Notes: generated by a model not told the origin, from the letters alone. DNA of 33,784 nucleotides from Clostridia bacterium (GCA_017466805.1 JAFTTN010000032.1:1-33784); one strand, 5' to 3'. Numbered from the stretch's first letter, positions 22,534 through 30,438 are shown. Numbers and translations are program-made.

Positions 22534-23220
22534 TTGATACAGTTTTTGCTGAACCTTGTTTCGAAATGCTTTTGCTTGCTGCTGCGGACCTCGGATACAC
22601 ATTCCTTTCCGCCACCGCTTTCAAAGGAGGAGGAAAGAGAACTGTTTTTGCGCACGCGCAAGGGCGACCTTGCTGCAAGGAACAGGCTTATCGAGCACAA
22701 TTTGCGCTTGGTGGCACATATCGTGAAAAAATATTATACCACCGCGCCCGATCAGGACGATCTTATTTCGGTCGGCACGGTAGGGCTTATAAAGGCAATC
22801 GACAGCTTTAAGGTCGAAAACGGGGCGAGATTTGCGACGTATGCGGGGAAGTGTCTTCAGAACGAAATTCTTATGTATTTCCGCGCGCAAAAGAAGCATT
22901 CGGGCGTGACCTCGATAAACGACCCGGTGGATGTGGACAAGGACGGAAATCCGCTTACTTACCTTGAAATAATTGCTTCTCCCGATGATATCGTCGATTC
23001 GATAGACCGAAAAATAAAGCTCGAAAAGATTTTAAAGGCGATAAAAACCGTACTCGACGACAGAGAAAAGAAGATAATGATGCTTCGCTACGGCTTAAAC
23101 AAAAGCGGCAAACATTACGCCCAACGCGACGTGGCGCAGATGCTCGGCATTTCGCGCTCTTACGTTTCTCGGCTCGAAAAGAGCGCAATAGATAAAATAC
23201 GCGAGTATACAAAAAAGTAA
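22534..23220 (+). CDS. sigK: RNA polymerase sigma-K factor (mother-cell sporulation)
   Basis: 228 residues. A hydrophobic N-terminal stretch (MIQFLLNLVSKCFCLLL) before FPPPLSKEEE looks like the pro-sequence cleaved from SigK. Region 2 is complete (RLVAHIVKKYY, DDLISVGTVGLIKAI, FATYAGKCLQNEILMYFR), and region 4 ends with LDDREKKIMMLRYGL and MLGISRSYVSRLEKSAIDKI. SigK directs late mother-cell genes for coat and cortex maturation. The TTG start at 22534 has a strong GGGAGGTGAT site. The gene is uninterrupted, with no skin-type element. Confidence 0.92.
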   Translation: MIQFLLNLVSKCFCLLLRTSDTHSFPPPLSKEEERELFLRTRKGDLAARNRLIEHNLRLVAHIVKKYYTTAPDQDDLISVGTVGLIKAIDSFKVENGARFATYAGKCLQNEILMYFRAQKKHSGVTSINDPVDVDKDGNPLTYLEIIASPDDIVDSIDRKIKLEKILKAIKTVLDDREKKIMMLRYGLNKSGKHYAQRDVAQMLGISRSYVSRLEKSAIDKIREYTKK

Positions 23221-23226
23221 AGAAAC

Positions 23227-23263
23227 CGTAAAGGGATTTAACAAGCGTAAAGATTTCGTTAAG
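23227..23263. promoter_or_regulatory. Phased direct repeats, candidate response-regulator site
   Basis: CTTTACG/CTTAACG-type heptamers (read on the reverse strand) lie at 23257-23263, 23246-23252 and 23227-23233, with a weaker TTAAAT between. The steps are 11 and 19 bp. Such spacing is typical of OmpR/PhoB-class regulators. It lies 64-100 bp upstream of the ABC operon start. Confidence 0.5.
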
Positions 23264-23326
23264 ATTTGCCGTGTTTCGTTGCTTACCTCGCTTGAATGTG
23301 CTATGCTGTTTTCGGGAGGTATTGTT

Positions 23327-24013
23327 ATGAGTATTTTATCGGTCAGAAGCCTATATAAAATCTATGGCAAAAACGAAAGCGAGGTAAACGCCTTAAACGG
23401 CGTTTCGCTCGAGGTGGACGAGGGCGAATTTATCGCCGTTGTAGGCACCTCCGGCAGTGGAAAATCGACACTTTTGCATATTATCGGCGGTGTCGATACC
23501 CCAAGCAGCGGCTCGGTTTGCGTAAACGGTCAAAACGTTCACAAAATGAACGAGCGCGAGCTTGCGCTTTACCGCCGAAGAACCGTTTCGCTTATATATC
23601 AGGCGTATAACCTTATTCCAATGCTGAACGTGCGCGACAATATAACCCTGCCGAGTGAGCTCGACGGAAAAGAGGTCGAGGAGGAGCGCCTGCTTAAAAC
23701 GATGAAAACGCTCGGCATTCTCGAAAAGGAATTTCATTATCCGCCGTATCTTTCGGGCGGTCAGCAGCAACGCGTTGCTATCGCAAGAGCGATATATACA
23801 CAGCCTTCGATTTTGCTTGCCGATGAGCCGACCGGCAACCTCGATTCGAAAAACACCGAGGAGATAATGGCGCTCTTTCGCCGAGCGAACGAAAAATACA
23901 GGCAAACCACGATTATCGTAACCCACGATATGAGCGTGGCGGCGCAGACCGACAGAATAATACGTATCGAGGACGGGATAATCGTTTCGGACGAGAGGGT
24001 GACAAAATGCTGA
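23327..24013 (+). CDS. ABC transporter ATPase (MacB/LolD type)
   Basis: 228 residues. Walker A is GTSGSGKST (about 44-52), the Q-loop is near YQAYNLIP, the ABC signature is LSGGQQQR, Walker B is ILLADEPTGNLDS, and the H-loop is VTHD. The sequence is of the LolD/MacB/BceA class, which works with FtsX-type permeases in lipid, peptide or antibiotic handling. The start is ATG 23327 with GGGAGGT upstream. It overlaps the first permease by 7 nt. Confidence 0.95.
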   Translation: MSILSVRSLYKIYGKNESEVNALNGVSLEVDEGEFIAVVGTSGSGKSTLLHIIGGVDTPSSGSVCVNGQNVHKMNERELALYRRRTVSLIYQAYNLIPMLNVRDNITLPSELDGKEVEEERLLKTMKTLGILEKEFHYPPYLSGGQQQRVAIARAIYTQPSILLADEPTGNLDSKNTEEIMALFRRANEKYRQTTIIVTHDMSVAAQTDRIIRIEDGIIVSDERVTKC

Positions 24014-25230
24014 TGCTGAGGCTTGCGGCGGCGAATATTAAAAAATCGCCCTCGCGCGCGGTAATAACCCTCGTCGGTATCACTCTTTCCTCGGCTTTGC
24101 TTTCGGTTATATGCTGCTTTGCTTCGGTTATGATAAGCGACCTTGACGAAAAAAGCGACAGCTATGCCACCGACAGAGCGGTTTTTATAACCTTGGTGAT
24201 TGCGGTTGCTTTCGCCGCGGCGGTGCTTATTCGTGCACTTTTTGCAATAAGCTTTAACGAGCGCGTTAACCTTTTGGGACTGTTTTCGACTGTGGGAATG
24301 ACCAATTCCGACAAGATTAAAATGATAGCTGCCGAAACCGCGCTGTATGCCGTAATCGGCGGTGTTGCGGGAACTGTTATCGGAAGAGCTTTTTCGGTGC
24401 TGCATATCGATTATATGAACAGAGGAATGGTCGAATACTATCTTTCGCGGTATAATATAGACTATTCGGGCGAGCCGTTTTATAATTACGACGTTCCGAA
24501 CAGCGTGCTTTTGCTATCGTTTTTGCTTGCGGTCTGTGTGACTATGCTTGCGGCGTTCAAGCCTATATTAAGGCTTTCGAGGCTTTCGGTTATAAATTCG
24601 CTTAAAGCCGACGTGAGCATAAACGTTTCTCTGCGCGAGGGCATATTCGAAAAGATTATGTGTAAATTTTTCGGCCGTATCGGCAGGCTTGCGGGGCAGA
24701 ATTTCGATAATAACGCTCCGCGCTACCGTGCCGTTTCGTTCACGTTGCCCTGCTCGCAGATAATATTTGTCAGCGTATATTCGCTGTTTATGTGGGGCTT
24801 TTGGGAGGAAGGCATATTTTACGCCTACGACGACCCGCGCTTTACGAGCGCAATATCGATCGGCGTAATTCTTACCCTGCTTGCTCTGCTGGGTGCAATG
24901 GGAAGTATGGCGGTTAATATAAATGGCAGAAGGCGCGAATTTGCCGTGCTAAAATCGATGGGCGTTTCGAACAAGGATATGCTTAAGCTTATGCTTTGCG
25001 AGGGGATATTTATATTTCTTCACGCGGTCGTGTTCGGGCTTATCGGGTCTTATCTTTCGGTTTTGGGGCAGTATTTGTTCCTTTGGACCTCCAACACGGT
25101 TCAGTGGTTCCATTTCCCCTGGCGCGAATGGTTTGTTTTCGTCGGTGTAGACGCCGTATTTTGCCTGATATTTGCGGTTTACGCCGTGTTAAAGGTGCGC
25201 AAAATCAATATTGCAGGCGCGATGAAATAG
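24007..25230 (+). CDS. FtsX-type ABC permease 1
   Basis: 407 residues. About eight TM helices in two sets of four, without a large extracytoplasmic domain: an N-terminal set (RAVITLVGITLSSALLSVICC, AVFITLVIAVAFAAAVLIR, LYAVIGGVAGTVIGRAF, VLLLSFLLAVCVTMLAAF) and a C-terminal set (SQIIFVSVYSLFMWGF, SAISIGVILTLLALLGAMG, GIFIFLHAVVFGLIGSYL, DAVFCLIFAVYAVLKV). Conserved FtsX-type segments RREFAVLKSMGVSNKDMLKLM are visible. It pairs with the paralogue that starts 9 nt after its stop. It is shorter than BceB (about 650 residues), so this is not a classic Bce permease. Confidence 0.9.
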   Translation: MLMLRLAAANIKKSPSRAVITLVGITLSSALLSVICCFASVMISDLDEKSDSYATDRAVFITLVIAVAFAAAVLIRALFAISFNERVNLLGLFSTVGMTNSDKIKMIAAETALYAVIGGVAGTVIGRAFSVLHIDYMNRGMVEYYLSRYNIDYSGEPFYNYDVPNSVLLLSFLLAVCVTMLAAFKPILRLSRLSVINSLKADVSINVSLREGIFEKIMCKFFGRIGRLAGQNFDNNAPRYRAVSFTLPCSQIIFVSVYSLFMWGFWEEGIFYAYDDPRFTSAISIGVILTLLALLGAMGSMAVNINGRRREFAVLKSMGVSNKDMLKLMLCEGIFIFLHAVVFGLIGSYLSVLGQYLFLWTSNTVQWFHFPWREWFVFVGVDAVFCLIFAVYAVLKVRKINIAGAMK

Positions 25231-25238
25231 GTGAAAAT

Positions 25239-26456
25239 ATGCTTTTGCTCAGGCTTGTTTTGGCAAATATAAAAAGCAAAAAGCTATATGCCGCGGTGAG
25301 CCTTGTGTGCATAACACTTGCCGCGTGTACAATATCTGCTTGTTGCGGTTTCTTCTTTTCGGCGTTCAACACGAACGACGTACAATCGAGGAACGTGTTT
25401 GTGTTTCTTGTATTGCTTGTTTCGCTCCTTGCGGTATTTATAATGCGCTCGGTATTCGCCGTGAATCTCGGCGAAAGAACGAAAACGCTTGGATTACTGA
25501 TTTCGCTGGGTATGACTCGTTTAAAGGCTTCGCTTACCCTGCTTATCGAAAATTTGATTTACGGCGTTATCGGCACTGCTTTGGGCTTTTTTCTCGGCAG
25601 AAGCTTTGCGGAATCATACGTTTCTTTCTATGATTCACAAATGCAAATATACCTTTATGATCTTTACGGCGAGTATTACGGGACCGATATCGCAATAAGG
25701 CATATAGAGTTCGATTCATCCGCAACAGTCGCGGTTTTAACTATTGCGGTTTGCCTTTTTGCTTTGATTTCGGCAACTGTAACACCGGTGCTGCGGGTTT
25801 ACAGTATTTCGCCTTCCGAATCGTCAAAGGGAGTCGAACGAATAAATATAAGTGAACGAGAGGGAATTATCGAGCGGATTTGCAAAAGAGGATTCGGGTA
25901 TATCGGCAGGCTTTCGGCGGCAAGCTATATTAATTATGCACCGCGAATACGCGCTGTATCTCTTTCGCTTTCGCTATGCAGTATTCTTGTCGTAGCGATT
26001 TATTCGGTTTTTATGATGCGTTCTTGGTCGAACGGAGAATACAATCCCTTAAAAGCCGATCCACTTGCGCTTACTTCGATTTGGATGGGGATATCACTTA
26101 CTTTAATATCGCTTGTTTCTGCCGCAATGTCGTCTGTTGCAAATATTAAAAGCCGCACGCGAATGCTTGCATTGCTTAAATCGGCGGGTATGTCGCAACG
26201 AGATATAAAGAAAATGACACTTGTGGAAAGTCTTATAATCTACTCTCTTTCAAGCATTTTCGGTCTTTTGGGGTCATTTTTGGCGGTGACGGTGTTCCAT
26301 ATCATTGCAAAGGCAGACGGTGATAATACTCGATTTTATTATCCGCTTGCGCTTATAGGAGTGTTTGCCTTACTTTACCTCGGATTTTGTACATTCTATG
26401 CCCTGTATTATCTGAAAATAGCGCAAAGGATAAAAATCGCGTCGGAAATGAAATAA
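25239..26456 (+). CDS. FtsX-type ABC permease 2 (paralogue)
   Basis: 405 residues with the same eight-helix plan as permease 1, clearly homologous at the N-terminus (MLLLRLVLANIKSKKLYAA against MLMLRLAAANIKKSPSRAV) and in the 'GERTKTLGLLISLGMT' and 'RTRMLALLKSAGMSQRDIKKM' segments. ATG 25239 is preceded by a weak AGGTG. Two homologous permeases behind one ATPase suggest a heterodimeric transporter formed by tandem duplication. The operon ends at the terminator at 26462. Confidence 0.9.
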   Translation: MLLLRLVLANIKSKKLYAAVSLVCITLAACTISACCGFFFSAFNTNDVQSRNVFVFLVLLVSLLAVFIMRSVFAVNLGERTKTLGLLISLGMTRLKASLTLLIENLIYGVIGTALGFFLGRSFAESYVSFYDSQMQIYLYDLYGEYYGTDIAIRHIEFDSSATVAVLTIAVCLFALISATVTPVLRVYSISPSESSKGVERINISEREGIIERICKRGFGYIGRLSAASYINYAPRIRAVSLSLSLCSILVVAIYSVFMMRSWSNGEYNPLKADPLALTSIWMGISLTLISLVSAAMSSVANIKSRTRMLALLKSAGMSQRDIKKMTLVESLIIYSLSSIFGLLGSFLAVTVFHIIAKADGDNTRFYYPLALIGVFALLYLGFCTFYALYYLKIAQRIKIASEMK

Positions 26457-26461
26457 AAAAT

Positions 26462-26491
26462 AAAAGGAAGGTCGACAAACCTTCCTTTTTT
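26462..26491 (+). terminator. Terminator of the ABC operon
   Basis: The stem AAAAGGAAGGT/ACCTTCCTTTT has loop CGACAA and ends in T's, just after the second permease. Confidence 0.9.
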
Positions 26492-26534
26492 CTATTGATT
26501 TATCGTTGCTTTTGGAGTATAATATAATGAATAT

Positions 26535-27311
26535 TTATTGTAACTTCGCTTTTAATTCATCGAGCGTGCCGAAGGAATAACCCTTTGCGGAAAGCTCGGT
26601 TATTATATCACAAAGTATCAAAGCGTTGGTTTTGCTTGTCGGGTGTAAAAGAAGCACCGCGCCGTCGTGTATTTGCGATAAAACCTTTTGCTTTGCCTTT
26701 TCGGGCGGTATTTGCTTGCTATTATCCCAATCGGCATATGCGAACGACCAAAAAACCGGCGTATAGCCGAGCGTTTTGCAGAATTCAAGCGTCTTTTCGG
26801 AAAAAGCGCCTTCCGGCGGGCGAAAATATTTTTCCATTTGTCTGCCTGTCAGCTCGGAATATTTGTCCTCGACTCCGCAAAGCTCACGCTTGAATTGCTC
26901 GATATCGGTAATTTTCGACATATCGCAATGTGTTGTCGTGTGGTTGCAAACCAAATGTCCCTCGTCTGCCATACGCTTTACCGTTTCGGGACTGTTTTTG
27001 ATAATTCCGGGCAAAATAAAAAATGCGGCTTTAATGTTTTTTGCCTTGAGCACGTCGAGTATGGCTTCGACGTTTTCGTTCGAATAGCCCGCGTCGAAGG
27101 TAAGATACAGCGTTTTTTCGTTTTCGTCGCCGATATATATTGCGTTTTCGATTCCTTTGGGCATATTACCGCCAAGAATATCGGGGCGTGTGTTTTCGCC
27201 GTTGGTTTTATAGAACCAATTTATCCGCTCGCATTCACTATAAGCTGCCGCATCGCCGCAGGAAAAGGCAAGCGCAAGCATAACGGCGGTTATGAATTTA
27301 AAAATTTTCAA
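26535..27311 (-). CDS. pdaA: PdaA-like delta-lactam de-N-acetylase
   Basis: 258 residues from TTG 27311, which has AAGGAG 7 nt upstream; the alternative ATG 27353 has no site and would put extra basic residues in front of the signal peptide KIFKFITAVMLALAFSCGDAAA. The CE4 deacetylase motifs are LYLTFDAGY (catalytic/metal Asp), HLVCNHTTTH (HxxxH metal ligands), RPPEGAFSE and LLLHPTS. Together with FWSFAYADW these fit PdaA, which makes the muramic-delta-lactam of spore cortex peptidoglycan. It matches the sporulation theme with sigK. Promoter class not clear. Confidence 0.85.
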   Translation of the reverse strand: MKIFKFITAVMLALAFSCGDAAAYSECERINWFYKTNGENTRPDILGGNMPKGIENAIYIGDENEKTLYLTFDAGYSNENVEAILDVLKAKNIKAAFFILPGIIKNSPETVKRMADEGHLVCNHTTTHCDMSKITDIEQFKRELCGVEDKYSELTGRQMEKYFRPPEGAFSEKTLEFCKTLGYTPVFWSFAYADWDNSKQIPPEKAKQKVLSQIHDGAVLLLHPTSKTNALILCDIITELSAKGYSFGTLDELKAKLQ

Positions 27312-27391
27312 AAAATCACTCCTTTTTATATATTTTTTCTTGTAAATGCGCAATTATTCGCGCCAAAATTTTGTTTTAGAGGAAGGTATTT

Positions 27392-28156
27392 ATGGTAGTT
27401 TGCGTACCCGTTGCGGTTCTTTATTCCGAGCCCGAGCTTATGGCAGAGCAGGTCGATGAAATGCTTTACGGCGAGGAAGCCGAAATTATCGATACGCTCG
27501 GCGGATTCCACAAGGTAAAGACCGAATACGGCTATATCGGCTGGACTGTTAAAAGCAATCTTTTCGAAAAGCTTCACGATGCAAACCATATCGTCGTTAC
27601 TCCCTTTGCCGACCTTCTTTTCGAGGGAAGAAACTTTTTCCAAGCTCCGATAACGCTTCCGCGCGGGGCAAGGGTAGACGTTGGCTTTTCCCACAAGGAA
27701 GACCGTTACGGCTTTGCCGTTCTTCCCAGCAAGCGTATTTATTATATCCATAAAAACCATATCGCTCCGCTTGCAACCATTAAAAAGCAAAGCGAGGACG
27801 AAGTCCGAATGGCGATTGCCGAAACCGCTTTGGAATACCTCGGAACGCAATACCGCTGGGGCGGAAGAACGCATTTCGGCGTGGATTGCTCGGGACTTTG
27901 CTTCAATGCCTACCGTTTCAACGGCATAGATATCTGGCGCGACGCCGATTTCGAAAAGAACGAAAATCTTCGCAAAATTCCGCTCGAAGAAGCAAAAATC
28001 GGCGACCTCGTGTTCTTCGAAGGTCATATCGCGCTGTATTTGGGCGATGGCGAAATAGTTCACGCATCGGCATCCAAGGGTAAGGTTGTTCGTGAAAGAC
28101 TTGCCGATAACGAAAAATTAAAAGAAATCTTTATTTGTGTGGGAACTGCATTTTGA
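27392..28156 (+). CDS. NlpC/P60 family cysteine peptidase with SH3-like N-terminus
   Basis: 254 residues. The N-terminal 130 contain one or two SH3-like segments (VAVLYSEPELMAEQVDEM; GYIGWTVKSNLFEK). The C-terminal NlpC/P60 domain has the nucleophile in FGVDCSGLCFNAY, the His of GHIALYLGDGEIVHASAS, and the LGTQYRWGGRT entry segment. It should cleave peptidoglycan stem peptides, as in gamma-D-glutamyl-diamino acid endopeptidases. No signal peptide is visible, which is typical of the YkfC group acting on recycled muropeptides inside the cell. ATG 27392 has GAGGAAGG upstream. Its stop overlaps the miaB start by one base. Confidence 0.88.
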   Translation: MVVCVPVAVLYSEPELMAEQVDEMLYGEEAEIIDTLGGFHKVKTEYGYIGWTVKSNLFEKLHDANHIVVTPFADLLFEGRNFFQAPITLPRGARVDVGFSHKEDRYGFAVLPSKRIYYIHKNHIAPLATIKKQSEDEVRMAIAETALEYLGTQYRWGGRTHFGVDCSGLCFNAYRFNGIDIWRDADFEKNENLRKIPLEEAKIGDLVFFEGHIALYLGDGEIVHASASKGKVVRERLADNEKLKEIFICVGTAF

Positions 28157-29541
28157 TGAACGATATCTTTATTCCGCATAGCGAGATAGAGCGCCAATAC
28201 GAAATTGCGTACTCGCTTGCTTCCGAAACCAAAGGCAAAAAGGCGTGTGTAATAACCTTTGGCTGTCAGCAAAACGAAAACGACGGCGAACGTATTATGG
28301 GCGCGCTTGCACTTTGCGGCTACGAAATCACCCAAAACCCCGATGAAGCGCAGATGATAATAATAAACACCTGTGCTATCCGCGAGCACGCCGAAATCCG
28401 TGCGCTTTCCGAGGCAGGACAGTTTAAAGGCAGAAAAGAGCGCGACAGAAGCATAAAAATCGGTCTTTGCGGCTGTATGGCGCAGCAATCGCACCGAAGA
28501 GAGCAGATATATAAAAGCTATCCCTACGTCGATTTTGTTTTCGGCACAGATATGCACCACAGGCTTCCCGAAATTATAAAAACGGCGTTGAGCGCAAAAA
28601 AACGCTTTAGCTTTATCACCGATAAGCCCCATAACGAATTTGGGGTTATAAGCGAGGGTATGCCCGTCCGCCGTGAAAACAGCTACAAGGCGTGGGTGCC
28701 TGTAATGTACGGCTGCAACAATTTCTGTACCTATTGTGTCGTTCCCTTTGCAAGAGGACACGAGCGTTCGCGCAGAAGGGAAGACGTTCTTGCAGAGGTA
28801 AAAGGGCTTGTCGAGCAGGGATACAAGGATATAACTCTGCTCGGTCAGAACGTTAATTCCTATAACGGCGGCTGTGATTTTGCAACCCTGCTTAACGATT
28901 GCGCCTCCTTTGGCGGTGAATACCGCGTGCGTTTTATGACAAGTCACCCGAAGGACGCCTCGCACGAGCTTATCGACGTTATCCGCGATAACGAGCGTGT
29001 TGCAAAGCATTTTCATCTGCCCGTGCAATCCGGCTCGACTCGCGTGCTTAAATTAATGAACCGTAAATACACGCGTGAGCAGTATTTGGAAAAGGCTTTT
29101 GAAATAAAAGAAAAAATCCCCGAAATATCGCTCACCACCGATATTATTTGCGGATTTCCCACCGAAACCGACGAGGATTTTGCCGATACTATGTCGCTTG
29201 TAAAGCAGGTCGGCTTCGATATGATATACACCTTTATCTATTCGCCGCGTGTTGGCACCGTCGCCGCGAAAATGGAAGGGCAGATACCGAAGGACGTTTC
29301 GAACGCGCGATTTAAAGCGCTTTCGGATATGGAAAACGATATTGCGCAGTCGCTTAACGATAAATTTATCGGGCGCACACTTCGCGTGCTTTCAGACGGA
29401 TTTAATAAAAACGGTATACCCGTGGGCAGAAGCACGCAAAATAAAATCGTCACCTTTGATAAGGCAATACCTGCAGGTGAATTTGCAGACGTATTAATAG
29501 AAACCGCAGGAGCATACGTGCTCGGCGGAAAAATTAAATGA
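28156..29541 (+). CDS. miaB: tRNA-2-methylthio-N6-dimethylallyladenosine synthase
   Basis: 461 residues. The N-terminal UPF0004 cluster cysteines are at FGCQQNE, NTCAIRE and LCGCMAQ. The radical-SAM site is GCNNFCTYCVVPFARG (C-x3-C-x2-C), followed by HLPVQSGSTRVLKLMNRKYT and a C-terminal TRAM domain (DKFIGRTLRVL...). MiaB adds a methylthio group to A37 of tRNAs reading UNN codons, including tRNA-Ser(UGA) encoded at 2044. The start ATG 28156 shares its first base with the upstream TGA. It is followed by a small membrane gene and ylbF. Confidence 0.96.
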   Translation: MNDIFIPHSEIERQYEIAYSLASETKGKKACVITFGCQQNENDGERIMGALALCGYEITQNPDEAQMIIINTCAIREHAEIRALSEAGQFKGRKERDRSIKIGLCGCMAQQSHRREQIYKSYPYVDFVFGTDMHHRLPEIIKTALSAKKRFSFITDKPHNEFGVISEGMPVRRENSYKAWVPVMYGCNNFCTYCVVPFARGHERSRRREDVLAEVKGLVEQGYKDITLLGQNVNSYNGGCDFATLLNDCASFGGEYRVRFMTSHPKDASHELIDVIRDNERVAKHFHLPVQSGSTRVLKLMNRKYTREQYLEKAFEIKEKIPEISLTTDIICGFPTETDEDFADTMSLVKQVGFDMIYTFIYSPRVGTVAAKMEGQIPKDVSNARFKALSDMENDIAQSLNDKFIGRTLRVLSDGFNKNGIPVGRSTQNKIVTFDKAIPAGEFADVLIETAGAYVLGGKIK

Positions 29542-29554
29542 GGAGTATCGAGAT

Positions 29555-29728
29555 ATGAAGATTATTTTGCTCGGCATAGCGTGCATATTGTTTGGATTCA
29601 CGGCACTCGCCGCAGTAGCGTTCGGTTTGCAGCCCGACGGCGAACTGTTCGAAATCTTGGGCTACGGCTTTACGTTTCTCGGAATCATACTTGCATTTTT
29701 AGGCGCATTTACAAAAGATAACAAATAA
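29555..29728 (+). CDS. 57-residue two-TM protein between miaB and ylbF
   Basis: A short frame with a good GAGGAG site at 29540-29545 and ATG 29555, ending TAA 29726-29728. It contains two hydrophobic segments (about 2-23 and 35-51) joined by LQPDGELFEIL, ending in FTKDNK. The position 13 nt after miaB and 26 nt before ylbF makes it part of the same transcript. No family is recognised. In Bacillus the equivalent gap contains no such gene. Confidence 0.65.
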   Translation: MKIILLGIACILFGFTALAAVAFGLQPDGELFEILGYGFTFLGIILAFLGAFTKDNK

Positions 29729-29754
29729 TTACAAACCGAAAGGGAAATAAAAAA

Positions 29755-30150
29755 ATGAATGAAGCAATGACAAAAGCAATCGAAAATCTTAAAGCCGCAC
29801 TCGCCGCAAGCGATGAATTAAAGGCTTACAACGAAGCAAAAAAGGCGTACGACGCAGACGAAGAGCTCAATAAGCTTATTAACGAATACAACGTTCAGGC
29901 AGCTATTCTCGAGCAGGAGGGCAGAAAGCCCGAAGCAGAGCGCGACACCGCTCTTATCGAAAGCATCTCTGCTCGTCTCCGCGAGGTTTACGACACCATC
30001 ACCGAAAGCAAAACTCTTGCCGCAATGCGCGATGCCGAAGCTTCTCTTTCGCTTATCGTAAACGCTATTAACGACGCGGTTCGCTTCACTATCGAGCCGG
30101 AGCAGGCTAATTGTACTCACGACTGCTCTACCTGCGGCGGCTGTCATTAA
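29755..30150 (+). CDS. ylbF: YlbF/YmcA-family protein with cysteine-rich tail
   Basis: 131 residues. The long helical body (MTKAIENLKAALAASDELKAYNEAKKAYDADEELNKLINEYNVQAAIL and on) is the YlbF domain. The C-terminus is C-x3-C-x2-C-x2-C-H (CTHDCSTCGGCH). YlbF (RicF) and YmcA (RicA) with YaaT (RicT) form the Ric complex of Bacillus, which carries [4Fe-4S] clusters and aids RNase Y processing and sporulation control. Next to miaB and mutS, the context is equivalent to ymcA. The start has GAAAGGGAA upstream. Confidence 0.85.
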   Translation: MNEAMTKAIENLKAALAASDELKAYNEAKKAYDADEELNKLINEYNVQAAILEQEGRKPEAERDTALIESISARLREVYDTITESKTLAAMRDAEASLSLIVNAINDAVRFTIEPEQANCTHDCSTCGGCH

Positions 30151-30151
30151 T

Positions 30152-30260
30152 TGCATAACAGCGCAGAACGCACGGCGTCCGTGCTACGAACAAACAAAAC
30201 CGCTCGCAGTAGATTTCTACAGCTTCGGGTTTTGTTTGTCCGTTCTGCATCTGTTCTGCA
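30152..30260 (+). repeat. GCAGTAG-N4-CTACAGC structured element, copy B1
   Basis: The outer arms 30152-30170 and 30241-30260 are near-perfect inverse complements. Within lie the hairpin GCACGG-CGT-CCGTGC and a second stem ACAAACAAAAC/GTTTTGTTTGT that carries GCAGTAG-ATTT-CTACAGC (30206-30223). It begins right after the ylbF stop. Confidence 0.7.
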
Positions 30261-30270
30261 ATTAATGAAG

Positions 30271-30380
30271 TGCATAACGGTCAATCTCGCACAAAAGCTT
30301 CGCTTGCAGTAGGTTACTACAGCGGCGCTTGCTTTCGCGCAAACTTCCCGCGTTCTGCATCTCAATGGAACGCATAACGG
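30271..30380 (+). repeat. GCAGTAG-N4-CTACAGC structured element, copy B2
   Basis: The core GCAGTAG-GTTA-CTACAGC (30306-30323) lies exactly 100 bp after that of B1. The arms are TGCATAACGG (30271) and CGTTCTGCAT (30351), as in B1. A third CGCATAACGG (30371) and an AACGC-TTAC-GCGTT hairpin follow. No gene is seen in 30151-30457. Confidence 0.65.
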
Positions 30381-30438
30381 AAAACGCTTACGCGTTCGAT
30401 GAAAAACACACAGAATTTCACTATTAATTATTACTTCA

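Noticed and set aside
22534..23220. sigK split by a skin-like element
   Set aside because: The reading frame is intact through regions 2 and 4 without an insertion.
23327..26456. Bce-type bacitracin transporter
   Set aside because: The permeases are about 405 residues and lack the large loop of BceB; a general FtsX-type name is safer.
26688..27398. Forward 236-codon frame across pdaA
   Set aside because: It lies antisense to a well-supported deacetylase with catalytic motifs; no recognisable domain.
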